From Terricaulis sp. (GTDB taxonomy: Bacteria; Pseudomonadota; Alphaproteobacteria; Caulobacterales; Aquidulcibacteraceae): DNA of 64,000 nucleotides. Below the pieces are notes generated by a model. It saw only the letters and a list, made by a program, of their open reading frames with translations. It was not told the DNA's origin and searched no databases. The DNA lies in assembly GCA_024707365.1 (NCBI GenBank), contig JANPZV010000003.1:62001-126000 (forward strand), read 5' to 3'. This document shows, in pieces, positions 27,653 through 36,533 of this stretch; positions within the stretch are counted from its first letter, which is position 1, and each line of letters starts with the position of its first letter. The position numbers were made by a program, and so were the translations under genes.

Positions 27653-28840
27653 ATGAATTTAGATTTTTCGCCGGAAGAGATCGCGTTCCGCGACGAAGTC
27701 CGCGCCTTCATCGAACAGAATTATCCTGCGCACCTCAAAGGCAAGGCCATGCGCGAGGATTTGAGCCGGGATGAGTTTCTCGCCTGGCACAAAATCCTCG
27801 GCAAGAAAGGCTGGTCCGCGCCGGCATGGCCCGCCCAATATGGCGGCACAGGCTGGACAGCCACGCAGCGCTACATCTGGCTTGAAGAAAATGCGCGCGC
27901 CGAAACCATTGCGCCCTTGCCGTTCAGCGTCTCGATGGTCGGCCCCGTGATCTACACGTTCGGCACCGAGGAGCAGAAGCAGCGTTTTCTGCCCGGCATT
28001 CTCTCGGGCGAGGTATGGTGGTGCCAAGGCTATTCGGAGCCGGGCGCGGGCTCAGATCTTGCCTCGCTCAAAACCAAGGCGGTGCGCGAAGGCGATTATT
28101 ACATCGTCAACGGCCAGAAAACCTGGACGACGCTTGGCCAATACGCCGATTGGGGTTTCTTCCTCGTCCGCACCGATTCAGAAGCCAAACCGCAGGAAGG
28201 CATTTCCTTTTTGCTGATCGATATGAAATCGCCCGGCGTCAGCGTGCGGCCGATCAAGCTGCTCGATGGCGGCCATGAGGTGAACGACGTTTTCCTTGAG
28301 AACGTGAAAGTCCCGGTCGATCAGCGCATCTATGAAGAAAACAAAGGCTGGACCTGCGCGAAATTTCTGCTCGCGCATGAGCGCGCGGGCATTGCCGGGG
28401 TGGCGCGCTCCAAGCGCAATGTCGAAAAGCTGAAAGCCATCGCCAAAGCCGAGATCGGCGATGATGGCGGCCCGCTGATCGAAAGCCCCGATTTCCGCGC
28501 CAAGCTGGCGCAGCTTGAGATCGATCTTTCAGCGCTGGAAATGACAGAGCTGCGCACGCTGGCGCGTGAGCAGGCGGGCAAGGGGCCGGGGCCTGAAAGC
28601 TCGCTGCTGAAAATTCGCGGCACGGAAATTCAGCAGCGGCTGACTGAGCTCACGCTCGAAGCTGTCGGCAATTACGCGCAGCCGTTCCCGCGCGGGCTTG
28701 GCGACAACGAATTTTCCATCGGCCCCGATTATGCGGGCCCCGCCGCGCCGATCTATTTCAACTGGCGCAAAGCCTCCATCTATGGCGGCTCCAACGAAAT
28801 CCAACGCAACATCATCGCCAAGATGGTGCTGGGGCTCTAA
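27653..28840 (+). CDS. Acyl-CoA dehydrogenase, large subunit type
   Basis: 395 residues, FAD-dependent alpha,beta-dehydrogenation of an acyl-CoA. Acyl-CoA dehydrogenase domains in order: helical N-terminus (LDFSPEEIAFRDEVRAFIEQ), beta middle domain (GYSEPGAGSDLASL, VNGQKTWTT), C-terminal helical domain ending in IYGGSNEIQRNIIAKMVLG. The usual catalytic Glu before the GGSNE-type motif is Gly here, as in several members of heteromeric pairs. Two bases separate it from the next acyl-CoA dehydrogenase gene, which suggests a two-subunit enzyme resembling PimC/PimD pairs. Substrate unknown. Confidence 0.9.
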   Translation: MNLDFSPEEIAFRDEVRAFIEQNYPAHLKGKAMREDLSRDEFLAWHKILGKKGWSAPAWPAQYGGTGWTATQRYIWLEENARAETIAPLPFSVSMVGPVIYTFGTEEQKQRFLPGILSGEVWWCQGYSEPGAGSDLASLKTKAVREGDYYIVNGQKTWTTLGQYADWGFFLVRTDSEAKPQEGISFLLIDMKSPGVSVRPIKLLDGGHEVNDVFLENVKVPVDQRIYEENKGWTCAKFLLAHERAGIAGVARSKRNVEKLKAIAKAEIGDDGGPLIESPDFRAKLAQLEIDLSALEMTELRTLAREQAGKGPGPESSLLKIRGTEIQQRLTELTLEAVGNYAQPFPRGLGDNEFSIGPDYAGPAAPIYFNWRKASIYGGSNEIQRNIIAKMVLGL

Positions 28841-28842
28841 CC

Positions 28843-29982
28843 ATGAATTTCGATTACACCGAAGAACAGAGCATGCTCCGCGACTCGATCGCGAAATGGG
28901 CGGCCGGCCAGTACGATTTTGAAAAGCGCCGCGAGGCGCTCAAAAGCGAAGATGGCTGGAAGAAAAATTGGGCCACGTTCGCAGAGCTTGGCCTGCTTGC
29001 AGCGCCGCTCCCGGAAGATGCCGGCGGCCTCGGCGGCGGGCCGATCGACATCGCGGTGGTGATGGAAGAATTCGGCAAGGCGCTGGTGGTTGAGCCTTAT
29101 GTCTCCACTGTCGTGATCGGCGCAGGCGCGCTGCTCGCCGCCGGCGATGACGCGCAAAAGGCCGCGCACCTTGAAGCCATCGCGGGCGGGGAACGCATCA
29201 TCGCGTTCGCCCAGGCCGAACCGAAAAGCCGCTGGGCGCTGAATGATGTCTCCACCACCGCCAAGAAAGACGGCGCGGGCTATGTGCTGAACGGGCAAAA
29301 AGCGGTGGTGCTCGGCGCGACGCAGGCCGATTATCTGCTCGTCTCCGCGCGCACGGCGGGCGGCCAGCGCGATGAGCAAGGCGTTTCGCTTTTCCTCGTG
29401 CCGAAAAACGCCAAGGGCGTTTCAACCCGCGACTATCCCACCATGGACGGCGCGCGCGCGGCGGAAGTTTATCTCGAAAACGTCAGCGTCGGCGCCGAAG
29501 CTTTGCTCGGCGCAGCCGATGGCGCGCTGCCGCTGATCGAGCGCCTCGTTGATGAAGCCAACGCCGCCTATAATCACGAAGCCGTCGGCGCCATGCGCAT
29601 GATGACATCCTCCACCCAGGAATACGCCAAGACCCGCAAGCAATTCGGCCGCGCCATCGCCGAATTCCAAGTGCTGCAGCACCGCATGGTCGATATGTTC
29701 ATGCATACCGAAGAAAGCGTCTCGATGGCGCTGCTCGCCACGCTCAAGCTCGGAGAAAGCGATGCCGAGCGGGCCAAGGCGGTTTCGGCCTCGAAAGTCT
29801 CGATCGGCCGGGCCGGGCGCTTCATCGGCCAGGCGGCGGTGCAGATCCATGGCGGCATGGGCGTCACCGATGAGATGCGGATCGGCCATTATTTCAAGCG
29901 TGTGACCATGCTGGATTCCACTTTTGGCAATGCCGATTATCACCTGAAGCGCTATACAGCGCTCAGCGCCAAGGCGGCGTGA
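28843..29982 (+). CDS. Acyl-CoA dehydrogenase, small subunit type
   Basis: 379 residues. Starts MNFDYTEEQSMLRDSIAKW, the usual opening of the smaller partner in paired acyl-CoA dehydrogenases, and carries the flavin-binding C-terminal segment QFGRAIAEFQVLQHRMVDM and IHGGMGVTDEMRIGHYFKR. Starts 2 bp after the first subunit. Probably forms a hetero-oligomer with it for degradation of a fatty, dicarboxylic or steroid-like acyl-CoA. Confidence 0.9.
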   Translation: MNFDYTEEQSMLRDSIAKWAAGQYDFEKRREALKSEDGWKKNWATFAELGLLAAPLPEDAGGLGGGPIDIAVVMEEFGKALVVEPYVSTVVIGAGALLAAGDDAQKAAHLEAIAGGERIIAFAQAEPKSRWALNDVSTTAKKDGAGYVLNGQKAVVLGATQADYLLVSARTAGGQRDEQGVSLFLVPKNAKGVSTRDYPTMDGARAAEVYLENVSVGAEALLGAADGALPLIERLVDEANAAYNHEAVGAMRMMTSSTQEYAKTRKQFGRAIAEFQVLQHRMVDMFMHTEESVSMALLATLKLGESDAERAKAVSASKVSIGRAGRFIGQAAVQIHGGMGVTDEMRIGHYFKRVTMLDSTFGNADYHLKRYTALSAKAA

Positions 29983-29999
29983 GCATCAAGGAGGGGTCC

Positions 30000-30467
30000 A
30001 TGCGTTTTGCACTCGCGGCTGCGCCGCTGGCTTTGTTCGCGCTCGCTGCGTGCGATGGCGGCCAGGTCAATTCACTGGCTGCCGCTGGCGGCGGCCAAGT
30101 CGCCACGCCGGCCGCGCTCACCTGCGAAGCGCCAGCCAACCCGATTATGATCGGCGCAATGACGCATGGCGAAATCACCGCGGCGCAATCTTACCCGGAA
30201 AACGCGCGCTATTATTGCTTTAGCATCCCCCAAGGGGTGCAATCGGCGACAGTGACGCTTTCGGGCATGACCGCCGATCTCGATCTTTACGTTGGTTCTG
30301 GCTCGATCACCTCCGTGCAAGGCAATGAGGCCTATGAATGGATGTCGAACGTCTCAGGAACCGGTGACGATACCATCACCATCAATCAGCCGGTGGCGGG
30401 CGTCTATTATGTCGAGGTCGTCTCCTATGAGGGCCTCGCCTCGCGCTTTTCGCTCGTGGTCCGCTAG
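30000..30467 (+). CDS. Lipoprotein with pre-peptidase C-terminal-like domain
   Basis: 155 residues from MRFALAAAPLALFALAACDG; lipobox LAAC. The mature domain has the beta-sandwich pattern of PPC domains (YCFSIPQGVQSATVTLSG, TADLDLYVGSGS, DTITINQPVAGVYYVEV). Strong ribosome site (AAGGAGG) before 30000. Outer-membrane or periplasmic; often binds carbohydrate or aids secretion, unproven here. Confidence 0.8.
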   Translation: MRFALAAAPLALFALAACDGGQVNSLAAAGGGQVATPAALTCEAPANPIMIGAMTHGEITAAQSYPENARYYCFSIPQGVQSATVTLSGMTADLDLYVGSGSITSVQGNEAYEWMSNVSGTGDDTITINQPVAGVYYVEVVSYEGLASRFSLVVR

Positions 30468-30526
30468 CGCGCAGCAAGGTCCGAATCCGGCGAGACGGGG
30501 CGGCCGCGCCGCGCCATACTCGCCCC

Positions 30527-31954
30527 ATGTTGGATGCGGAAACCTGCCACGGCGCATGCGAAGCCAAAGATCGCCGGTTTGACGGCCGCTTCTTCGTGGG
30601 CGTGGCCTCCACCGGCATCTATTGCCGCTGCATCTGCCCCGCGCGCACGCCCAAGCGCGCCAACCGCAGCTTCTGGCCTTCGGCCGCCGCCGCCGAGGCG
30701 GCCGGCTTTCGCCCGTGCCTCATTTGCCGGCCAGAGCGCGCGCCTGGCCTTGCGCCAATCGATGCGCCCGCGCGCCTTGCGGCCGCCGCCTACGCGCGCA
30801 TCGAAGCGGGCGCGCTGGAAGAGGAGGGCCTTGAAGCGCTGGCCGACGCACTGGGCGTCACGTCCCGGCATTTGCGCCGCGTGATGAACGCGCAGTTCGG
30901 CGCAAGCCCCATTCAAATCGCGCAAACCGGCCGCTTGCTCGCCGCGCGGCGGCTGCTCAACGAAACCGCGCTGCCGGTGACGGAAATCGCCTTCGCCTCC
31001 GGCTTCCGCTCGCTCCGCCGCTTCAATCACACCATGAAAGAGCGTTACGGCGCCCCGCCAACGCGGATGCGCGGCCGCAAAGCCATGCAGCGCGGGGAGA
31101 GCTTCACCGTCTCGCTTTCGCCGCGCGGCGATTACGCCTTTGCGCCGATGCTGCAATTTCTCACAGCGCGCGCGCTTGCGGGCGTGGAGCTTGGCGGGGC
31201 CAAAACCTATGCGCGCACGATGCAATGGGGCGATGCGGCGGGCTGGATCGAGATCGGCTTTGGCGCAAAGGGCCTCCTGCTCACGCTCAGCGAAAACCTC
31301 GCGCCGCACTTGCGCCCGCTCGTCGCCAATGTGCGCGGCGCTTTTGATCTTGACGCGGAAATGACAAGCGTGGACGCCCACCTTGCCGGTGACGCCGAGT
31401 TCAAAGCCGATGTGAAACGCGAGCCTGGCGTGCGCGTGCCTGGCGCGCTGGATGGCTTTGAAACCGCGATCCGCGCCGTGCTTGGCCAGCAAGTCACCGT
31501 CGCTGGCGCGCGCACGCTCACGGAGCGCCTCGTCAAAGCTTTCGGCGCGCCGCTTGAGCAGGCGCCCGAAGGGCTCACGCATCTGTTTCCTGCCGCCAGC
31601 GCGCTCGCGGAGGCGGGGCCAAGCGCGATTGCAAAAATCGGCGTGCCGCTCAAGCGCGCTGAGACGCTGCACGCGCTGGCGCGCGCAGCGGCGGACGGAC
31701 GCTTGCCCTTGGCGCGCGGCGCGATTGCGGCGGGGCGCGCGGCGCTTGCGGAGATCCCCGGCATTGGGCCTTGGACGATCGAGTACCTCGCCATGCGCGC
31801 GCTCGGCGATCCCGACGCCTATCCCGCAACCGATATCGCCCTCATCAACGCGCTCGGCCGCAAAGGCGAGAGGCTCGAACATCTCAAACCCTGGCGCGCC
31901 TATGCCGCGATCCGGCTGTGGCGGCGCGGCGCCAAGAAAGGCATGCGGCCATGA
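30527..31954 (+). CDS. Ada-AraC-AlkA fusion: DNA-3-methyladenine glycosylase with Ada regulatory domains
   Basis: 475 residues. N-terminal Ada zinc domain with the four ligand cysteines (GIYCRCICPARTP and FRPCLICRPE), where one Cys accepts methyl from phosphotriesters; an AraC-type helix-turn-helix follows (ALGVTSRHLRRVM, TEIAFASGFRSLRRF). From about 185 comes the AlkA N-terminal domain and the HhH-GPD glycosylase core, with LGQQVTVAGARTL, IPGIGPWTIEYLAMRALGDP and the catalytic Asp in PATDIALINALG. It both senses alkylation and removes alkylated bases. It overlaps ogt by 4 bp, giving an adaptive-response unit. Confidence 0.93.
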   Translation: MLDAETCHGACEAKDRRFDGRFFVGVASTGIYCRCICPARTPKRANRSFWPSAAAAEAAGFRPCLICRPERAPGLAPIDAPARLAAAAYARIEAGALEEEGLEALADALGVTSRHLRRVMNAQFGASPIQIAQTGRLLAARRLLNETALPVTEIAFASGFRSLRRFNHTMKERYGAPPTRMRGRKAMQRGESFTVSLSPRGDYAFAPMLQFLTARALAGVELGGAKTYARTMQWGDAAGWIEIGFGAKGLLLTLSENLAPHLRPLVANVRGAFDLDAEMTSVDAHLAGDAEFKADVKREPGVRVPGALDGFETAIRAVLGQQVTVAGARTLTERLVKAFGAPLEQAPEGLTHLFPAASALAEAGPSAIAKIGVPLKRAETLHALARAAADGRLPLARGAIAAGRAALAEIPGIGPWTIEYLAMRALGDPDAYPATDIALINALGRKGERLEHLKPWRAYAAIRLWRRGAKKGMRP

Positions 31955-32439
31955 TCAGCACGATTTACGAAAGCCCTGTCGGGCCGCTGACGCTCATCTC
32001 CGATGGCGCAGCGCTCGCGCATCTGCAATTTGAGAACCCGCGCTATGCTTACGCGCCCGCGCCTAAGGGTTCGGATGCGATCCTCGATGCGGCGCGGCGC
32101 GAGCTTGATCTTTATTTCGCCGGCAAGCTCACAATGTTCAGCGTGCCCGTCGCCCCGCAGGGCACGGCGTTTCAGCGCCGCGTCTGGGCCGCGCTGCAAG
32201 CGATCCCCTATGGCGCAACCCGCACCTACGGCGCGCAGGCGGCGCTGATCGATGCGCCCAAAGCGGTGCGCGCGGTTGGCCTCGCCAACGGGCGCAACCC
32301 GATCTCCATCATCATCCCATGCCACCGCGTCATTGGCGCGAGCGGGGCGCTCACCGGCTATGGCGGGGGCCTGGCGCGCAAGCGATTCCTGCTTGAGTTG
32401 GAGCAGGGCCAAGCCCGCCTCAGCCGGCAAGCCAGCTGA
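31951..32439 (+). CDS. ogt: Methylated-DNA-[protein]-cysteine S-methyltransferase
   Basis: 162 residues; repairs O6-methylguanine by irreversible transfer to a Cys. The active site IIIPCHRVIGASGALTGYGG and the helix-turn-helix region PYGATRTYGAQAALIDAP are conserved. The start ATG at 31951 overlaps the upstream stop (ATGA), so it is made together with the Ada-AlkA fusion, which lacks its own methyltransferase domain. Confidence 0.95.
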   Translation: MISTIYESPVGPLTLISDGAALAHLQFENPRYAYAPAPKGSDAILDAARRELDLYFAGKLTMFSVPVAPQGTAFQRRVWAALQAIPYGATRTYGAQAALIDAPKAVRAVGLANGRNPISIIIPCHRVIGASGALTGYGGGLARKRFLLELEQGQARLSRQAS

Positions 32440-32530
32440 GGATTACCGAGCTTCAACGGTCTTCGGGCATCGCATGCTGGGTGCGCCGGTGCTAAGAGCG
32501 CCAGGGACAGACTCAGGCGGGAGAGAAGCG

Positions 32531-32986
32531 ATGCGGAAACTGGCTGCGGCGGCGGTATGCGTGTTGGCGCTTGGCGCAGCGGGCGCGGCGCTCGCGCAGA
32601 ATCAACCCGGCTGGCGTTACGCCTATACCGACGGCGTCGCCACCGCGACCCAGAGCGATGATCGCGGCCGCGTCACCGCCACCTTCACCTGCCGCCCGCC
32701 TACCGGCGATATTGTGATCACCGATCACACGCTCGGCCCGCGCGCGCGCCGCGTCACCACCGCCTCGGTCACGCTCGGCAATCTCACCATCAACGTGCCG
32801 GCCAGCGTCGAGGGGCGCGGCCGTAACGCGCGCGTGGTGATCAACCTGCCGCAGCGCCCGCCCATTCTGGCCGGCGTGCAAGAACGGGACGTCGTCACTG
32901 TCGTGGTCAACAACCAGACGCACACCTACCAGGCCGGCTCCGCCTTGCGGCTCAAGGAAGTCGCCTATGGCTGCTGGGGCAGTTAA
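32531..32986 (+). CDS. Exported protein of unknown function
   Basis: 151 residues with a signal peptide (MRKLAAAAVCVLALGAAGAALA, cleavage before QNQPG). The mature part looks like an all-beta domain (TATFTCRPPTGDIVITDHTL ... DVVTVVVNNQTHTYQAGSAL) and has a single late Cys in YGCWGS plus TCRPP. Ribosome site GGGAGAGAAG before the start. No family recognised. Confidence 0.7.
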   Translation: MRKLAAAAVCVLALGAAGAALAQNQPGWRYAYTDGVATATQSDDRGRVTATFTCRPPTGDIVITDHTLGPRARRVTTASVTLGNLTINVPASVEGRGRNARVVINLPQRPPILAGVQERDVVTVVVNNQTHTYQAGSALRLKEVAYGCWGS

Positions 32987-33063
32987 GGCGCGTTGATCCT
33001 TCGCCAGAGGTTGCGTACGTTACCGCCATGGGTTGAGGCGCCGCCGGGGGGCGGTGAGAACGC

Positions 33064-33387
33064 ATGGCTGATGGCGATGATGGCGCGGCGCCTTCCGGCG
33101 CGATTTGCGTAACGGTGCGTCTCCAAGCGCAGCCGGGCGAGGATCGCCGCGTGGCGCGCATGATGGCCGATTTCGCCGCGCGCGTTGCAGCCGATGAGCC
33201 GGGCTGCACGTATTACGCAGTGACGCGTCAGATCGGCTCGCCCCGGCATTTTGCGGCGCATGCGCGCTTTGCCGATTGGAGCGCGTTCAACGCGCACGCG
33301 GACACCGCGCACATGCAGGCGGCGCTACCGGAGCTGACGGCGGCTTTGGCGGCGCCGATTGCCTTGGAAATTTTCGTCGAAATATGA
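33064..33387 (+). CDS. Antibiotic biosynthesis monooxygenase-like (ABM) protein
   Basis: 107 residues, ferredoxin-like ABM fold: CVTVRLQAQPGEDRRVARMM, DEPGCTYYAVTRQIGSPRHF and HADTAHMQAALPEL. Often a haem-degrading or quinol monooxygenase, or only a structural relative. Its last 60 bases overlap the convergent DUF2339 gene as drawn, but that gene may stop earlier at 33417. Confidence 0.82.
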   Translation: MADGDDGAAPSGAICVTVRLQAQPGEDRRVARMMADFAARVAADEPGCTYYAVTRQIGSPRHFAAHARFADWSAFNAHADTAHMQAALPELTAALAAPIALEIFVEI

Positions 33388-35369
33388 GCGCCGCCGCGTG
33401 GCGGGGTTGGCGCGCGTCACTCCGCCCGCGAAGTTAAGCGCGATCGCCAGCACAAACGCAGCCGCGCCCACCATCGGCCCGAACCAATCGGGCCCGCCGC
33501 CGCTGGTTTGCAGCGCCACCAGCGTCGCCATGGCCGCCATCATCAGCGTGCCCGCGCCAAGCGCGAGCCGCGTGCGCATCACCGAACCGCGCCCGCGCCA
33601 GAACGCCCAATGCGCCCAAAACAAAAGCGCCGGCGCAAAAAAGCCAAGGCCGGCGAATTGCAAAATCGGGCTCGCATCCAGGTTGGGGGAGCGCATGCTC
33701 CAGTGCGGGGTGAGCCACAGCAAGGTGATCAACGCGCTCCCCGCCAGCGCCAGCGCGCCCAGCGTCGTCGCGGCGGCGGCGCGCACTTTCTGGCTTTGGG
33801 AACGCGCGTTGGTCGCCAGAACGAGGCTGAACAGAAGCCAAAGCGCGATGTGCAAGCCCGCTTCGGGAAAGCTGATCGGCGTCAGCATGATCGCCCCGCC
33901 TGAAACCAGCAGGCGCAGTGTCAGGCTTGCGGTTGCAACGCCAAAGATGATCGCGATGGCTTCAAAAAAAGCCCGCGCTTGCTTGCGCGGCGCGCGCGCC
34001 GGCGAGGTAGGCGCAAAGCGCGGCGAGTGCGGCGGGCGCGGCAAGGCCCAGCCCGAGCTGCAGCCAGGGCGAGCCTTGCTCGCTGAGGAAAAGCACCGCG
34101 GCCACCGCCCCTGTCAGCAGGGCGAAGCCGCCTGCGGCCCAGGCAAGCGTAAGCCAAAGCGCGTGCGCAATCCGCCAATTCAGCAGGATGAGGCCAAGGG
34201 CGGCCAGCATAAACGCGCTCGCCGCCAAAGCCGGCGCGCCCAGCAGCAACATGGCTGCGGCGAACGCAGAGAACGCGCCGCCCGCCAGCATCCACAGCGT
34301 CAGCTTCAGCGAAGCCAGCGTTCGCGCCCCGCGCGCCGCCGCCGCCGCAATCAGCCAAGCGAGCGCCGCCGCCAAAACAAGCAGCGCGCCCGCCGCCGCA
34401 TAACCATCCGCCAACGCATGACGCGACATATGCAGCGCTACGATGGCGCCGAGCGGCCCAAGCACGCCCGTGCCCGCAAGCGTCACCGCGCGCGAGCCAA
34501 GCTCAGGCACGCGGATGACAGCCACGCCAAAAAACAGCGCGCCCGCCCAGGCCGTAATGGGGGTGAACCAGATCGCCGCGCTGTCTTGCCCGCTGAGCGC
34601 AAACAGCCCGATCAGCGCCGCGGCGAAGGCGCCAATATGAATGGCTTCGAGGCGCAGATTGAGCGCGCCCGCCATCGCGCTCAGCGTAATGATGGCCGCC
34701 AGCGCCGCGCCTGGAGGCCCGATCATGGCTGTTTGCAGCCCAAGCCAAGAGCGCGCCCGCCGCCGCAATCGCAGCCAGCGCCGCGCCAGGGGCGAGCCGC
34801 GCCAGAAACGCTTGCACCAGCCCCGCGATAGCCGCGCATGTCAGCGCGCCGGAAAACAGCAGCGCCGCGCTCTGCGCGCCGCCCACGGCGAGCGCCGCGA
34901 TCGCCCAGCCTGCGGTTGTGAGCACCGAGGCCCACGCCGCCGCGCTCCAGCTTCGGCTCAGCGCCAGCAACATCATCAGCGCGCCAACCGTCACGCCGAT
35001 AACGCCGATCAGCGCGAAATCCACGCCCGCGAACAAGCCAAGCGCAGGCGCGGCCGCCGCCAGCGCCAGCAAAGCGCCGCGCCGCGTGTCCGAGAGCGCG
35101 GGGCGCGCGGCGGGCTCTGTATCGCGCTTAAAACGCAGCACGCGCGCGCCGGGCGGCTTGGCCGCGCTCGCACGCTTGGGCGGCTCATCGTTCTGCGCCA
35201 GATGCAGGTTTGCGCGCCGGCGCATGGCGCCCGCATTTTCCAGCGCCTCCACCTGCCGGCGCAGCGCGCCAATCTCATCACGCATGCTTTCCATCCGGCG
35301 CCAAAGCAGCCAGAGGGCGGCGCCGGCCAGCGCGGCGACAAGCAAGGGGGCGAAAAGAGCAATCGTCAT
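33325..35369 (-). CDS. DUF2339 multi-pass membrane protein (at least two indels)
   Basis: About 680 residues, many hydrophobic helices after an N-terminal helix and coiled coil (MESMRDEIGALRRQVEALEN), typical of DUF2339. Three overlapping reading frames form one protein. The first joins the second near 34745 (GALLA to GLQTAMIGPPGAALAA). The second joins the third in the A7 run 33964-33970 (SAGFF to EAIAIIFGVATASL). A third indel in the GGG near 33425 would stop the protein at 33417 (NFAAE), avoiding overlap with the neighbour. Function unknown; Ala-rich composition is high even for this genome. Confidence 0.75.
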
Positions 35370-35510
35370 GGTTCGCTGCCCGAAGGGACTCAGCGCGCCC
35401 TCAAGGATAGCGGGTTTGTTAACGACTTTGGCTCAGCCGCGCATGCGCAAAACGCGGCGGCGGCTATGCGGCGGCCGCTTCCCAAACGCTGCAGCTTGCG
35501 TGCAGTTTCG

Positions 35511-36410
35511 TTAAGTGGTGGATTTTCTGAGAAATTTCTGTGTTTGCAGATGCCCGCCGGCATAGGCTTCGGCGCCGGCCGGATCGGTGATGGCGGCCCA
35601 ATGATCGCGGATGGCTTCCGCTGCGGCGCTGGCGCCCAGGTACGCCCCCTCGGTTTCCACGATCTGGGCGAGGGCGAACACGCCCGCGCCGGCGGTCAAG
35701 ATTGCGCCGTTCGGGGCGTCCTTCGAGGCTAGATAGACAACACCCGGCGTCACCTCCTGCGGGCCGAGCTTGGCCAGCATTTCCGGCGGCATCAGGCTTT
35801 CGGTCATGCGCGTGGCCGCGACGGGCGAGATCGCGTTGACGCGAATATCATTCTTGGCGCCCTCGAGCTTCAGCGTGTTCATCAGCCCAACCAGCGCCAG
35901 CTTCGCCGCGCCGTAATTGGCTTGCCCGAAATTGCCGTAGAGCCCGGTTGATGAGGTGGTGACGACGATGCGCCCGTAATTCTGCGTGCGGAAAATCTCC
36001 CACAGCGCCTTCACCGGCTTCACCGTGCCCATCAGGTGCACGTCCACCACGCTGGCGAAATCACCGAGCTCCATTTTGGCGAAGCTTTTGTCGCGCAGGA
36101 TGCCGGCATTGGCGATCAGCACGTCCACGCGGCCCCAGCGGCTCATCGTGGTTTCAACCAGATTGGCCACGCCCTTATCGTCGGTCACGGAGGCGCCGTC
36201 AGCGAACGCCTCCCCGCCCGCGGCTTTGATTTCCGCAACGACAGCTTCCGCGGCCGCGGAGGAGCCGCCCGAGCCGTCAACAGCGCCGCCCAGATCGTTG
36301 ACCACCACCTTCGCGCCGCGCCGGGCGAACTCCAGCGCGTGCTGGCGTCCCAGCCCCCCGCCTGCGCCGGTGACGATGACAATCTGGCCGTCGAAACGAA
36401 TATCGGACAT
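35511..36410 (-). CDS. Short-chain dehydrogenase, 3-hydroxyacyl-CoA type
   Basis: 299 residues. SDR motifs: VTGAGGGLGRQHALEFARRG for NAD(P), NAGILRD, active site Ser in TTSSTGLYGN and YGAAKLALVG. The insert NDLGGAVDGSGGSS is the signature of the hydroxyacyl-CoA dehydrogenase domain of multifunctional peroxisomal-type enzymes. Start 36410 (MSDIRFDGQ) chosen over 36431. Likely acts in beta-oxidation together with the acyl-CoA dehydrogenases upstream, which is inference. Confidence 0.9.
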   Translation of the reverse strand: MSDIRFDGQIVIVTGAGGGLGRQHALEFARRGAKVVVNDLGGAVDGSGGSSAAAEAVVAEIKAAGGEAFADGASVTDDKGVANLVETTMSRWGRVDVLIANAGILRDKSFAKMELGDFASVVDVHLMGTVKPVKALWEIFRTQNYGRIVVTTSSTGLYGNFGQANYGAAKLALVGLMNTLKLEGAKNDIRVNAISPVAATRMTESLMPPEMLAKLGPQEVTPGVVYLASKDAPNGAILTAGAGVFALAQIVETEGAYLGASAAAEAIRDHWAAITDPAGAEAYAGGHLQTQKFLRKSTT

Positions 36411-36533
36411 GCGAGCCTCTTGGCGCCTCAATCTCTGCCGTTTTGATGAAGTTGCAGCGCGTTGCGGTCAAGCGATTGCGGGGGGCGCGCTGTCGCACTA
36501 GCGTTGCGTCACTGTCATACGCGGGGGCGGGGC

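Noticed and set aside
30464..31882. 472-aa reading frame antisense to the Ada-AlkA gene
   Set aside because: Arg/Ala-rich high-GC shadow; the plus strand has clear Ada and AlkA motifs.
33359..35732. Two long plus-strand frames opposite DUF2339
   Set aside because: Low-complexity Arg/Ala/Gln composition of antisense GC-rich DNA; the minus strand carries the membrane protein.
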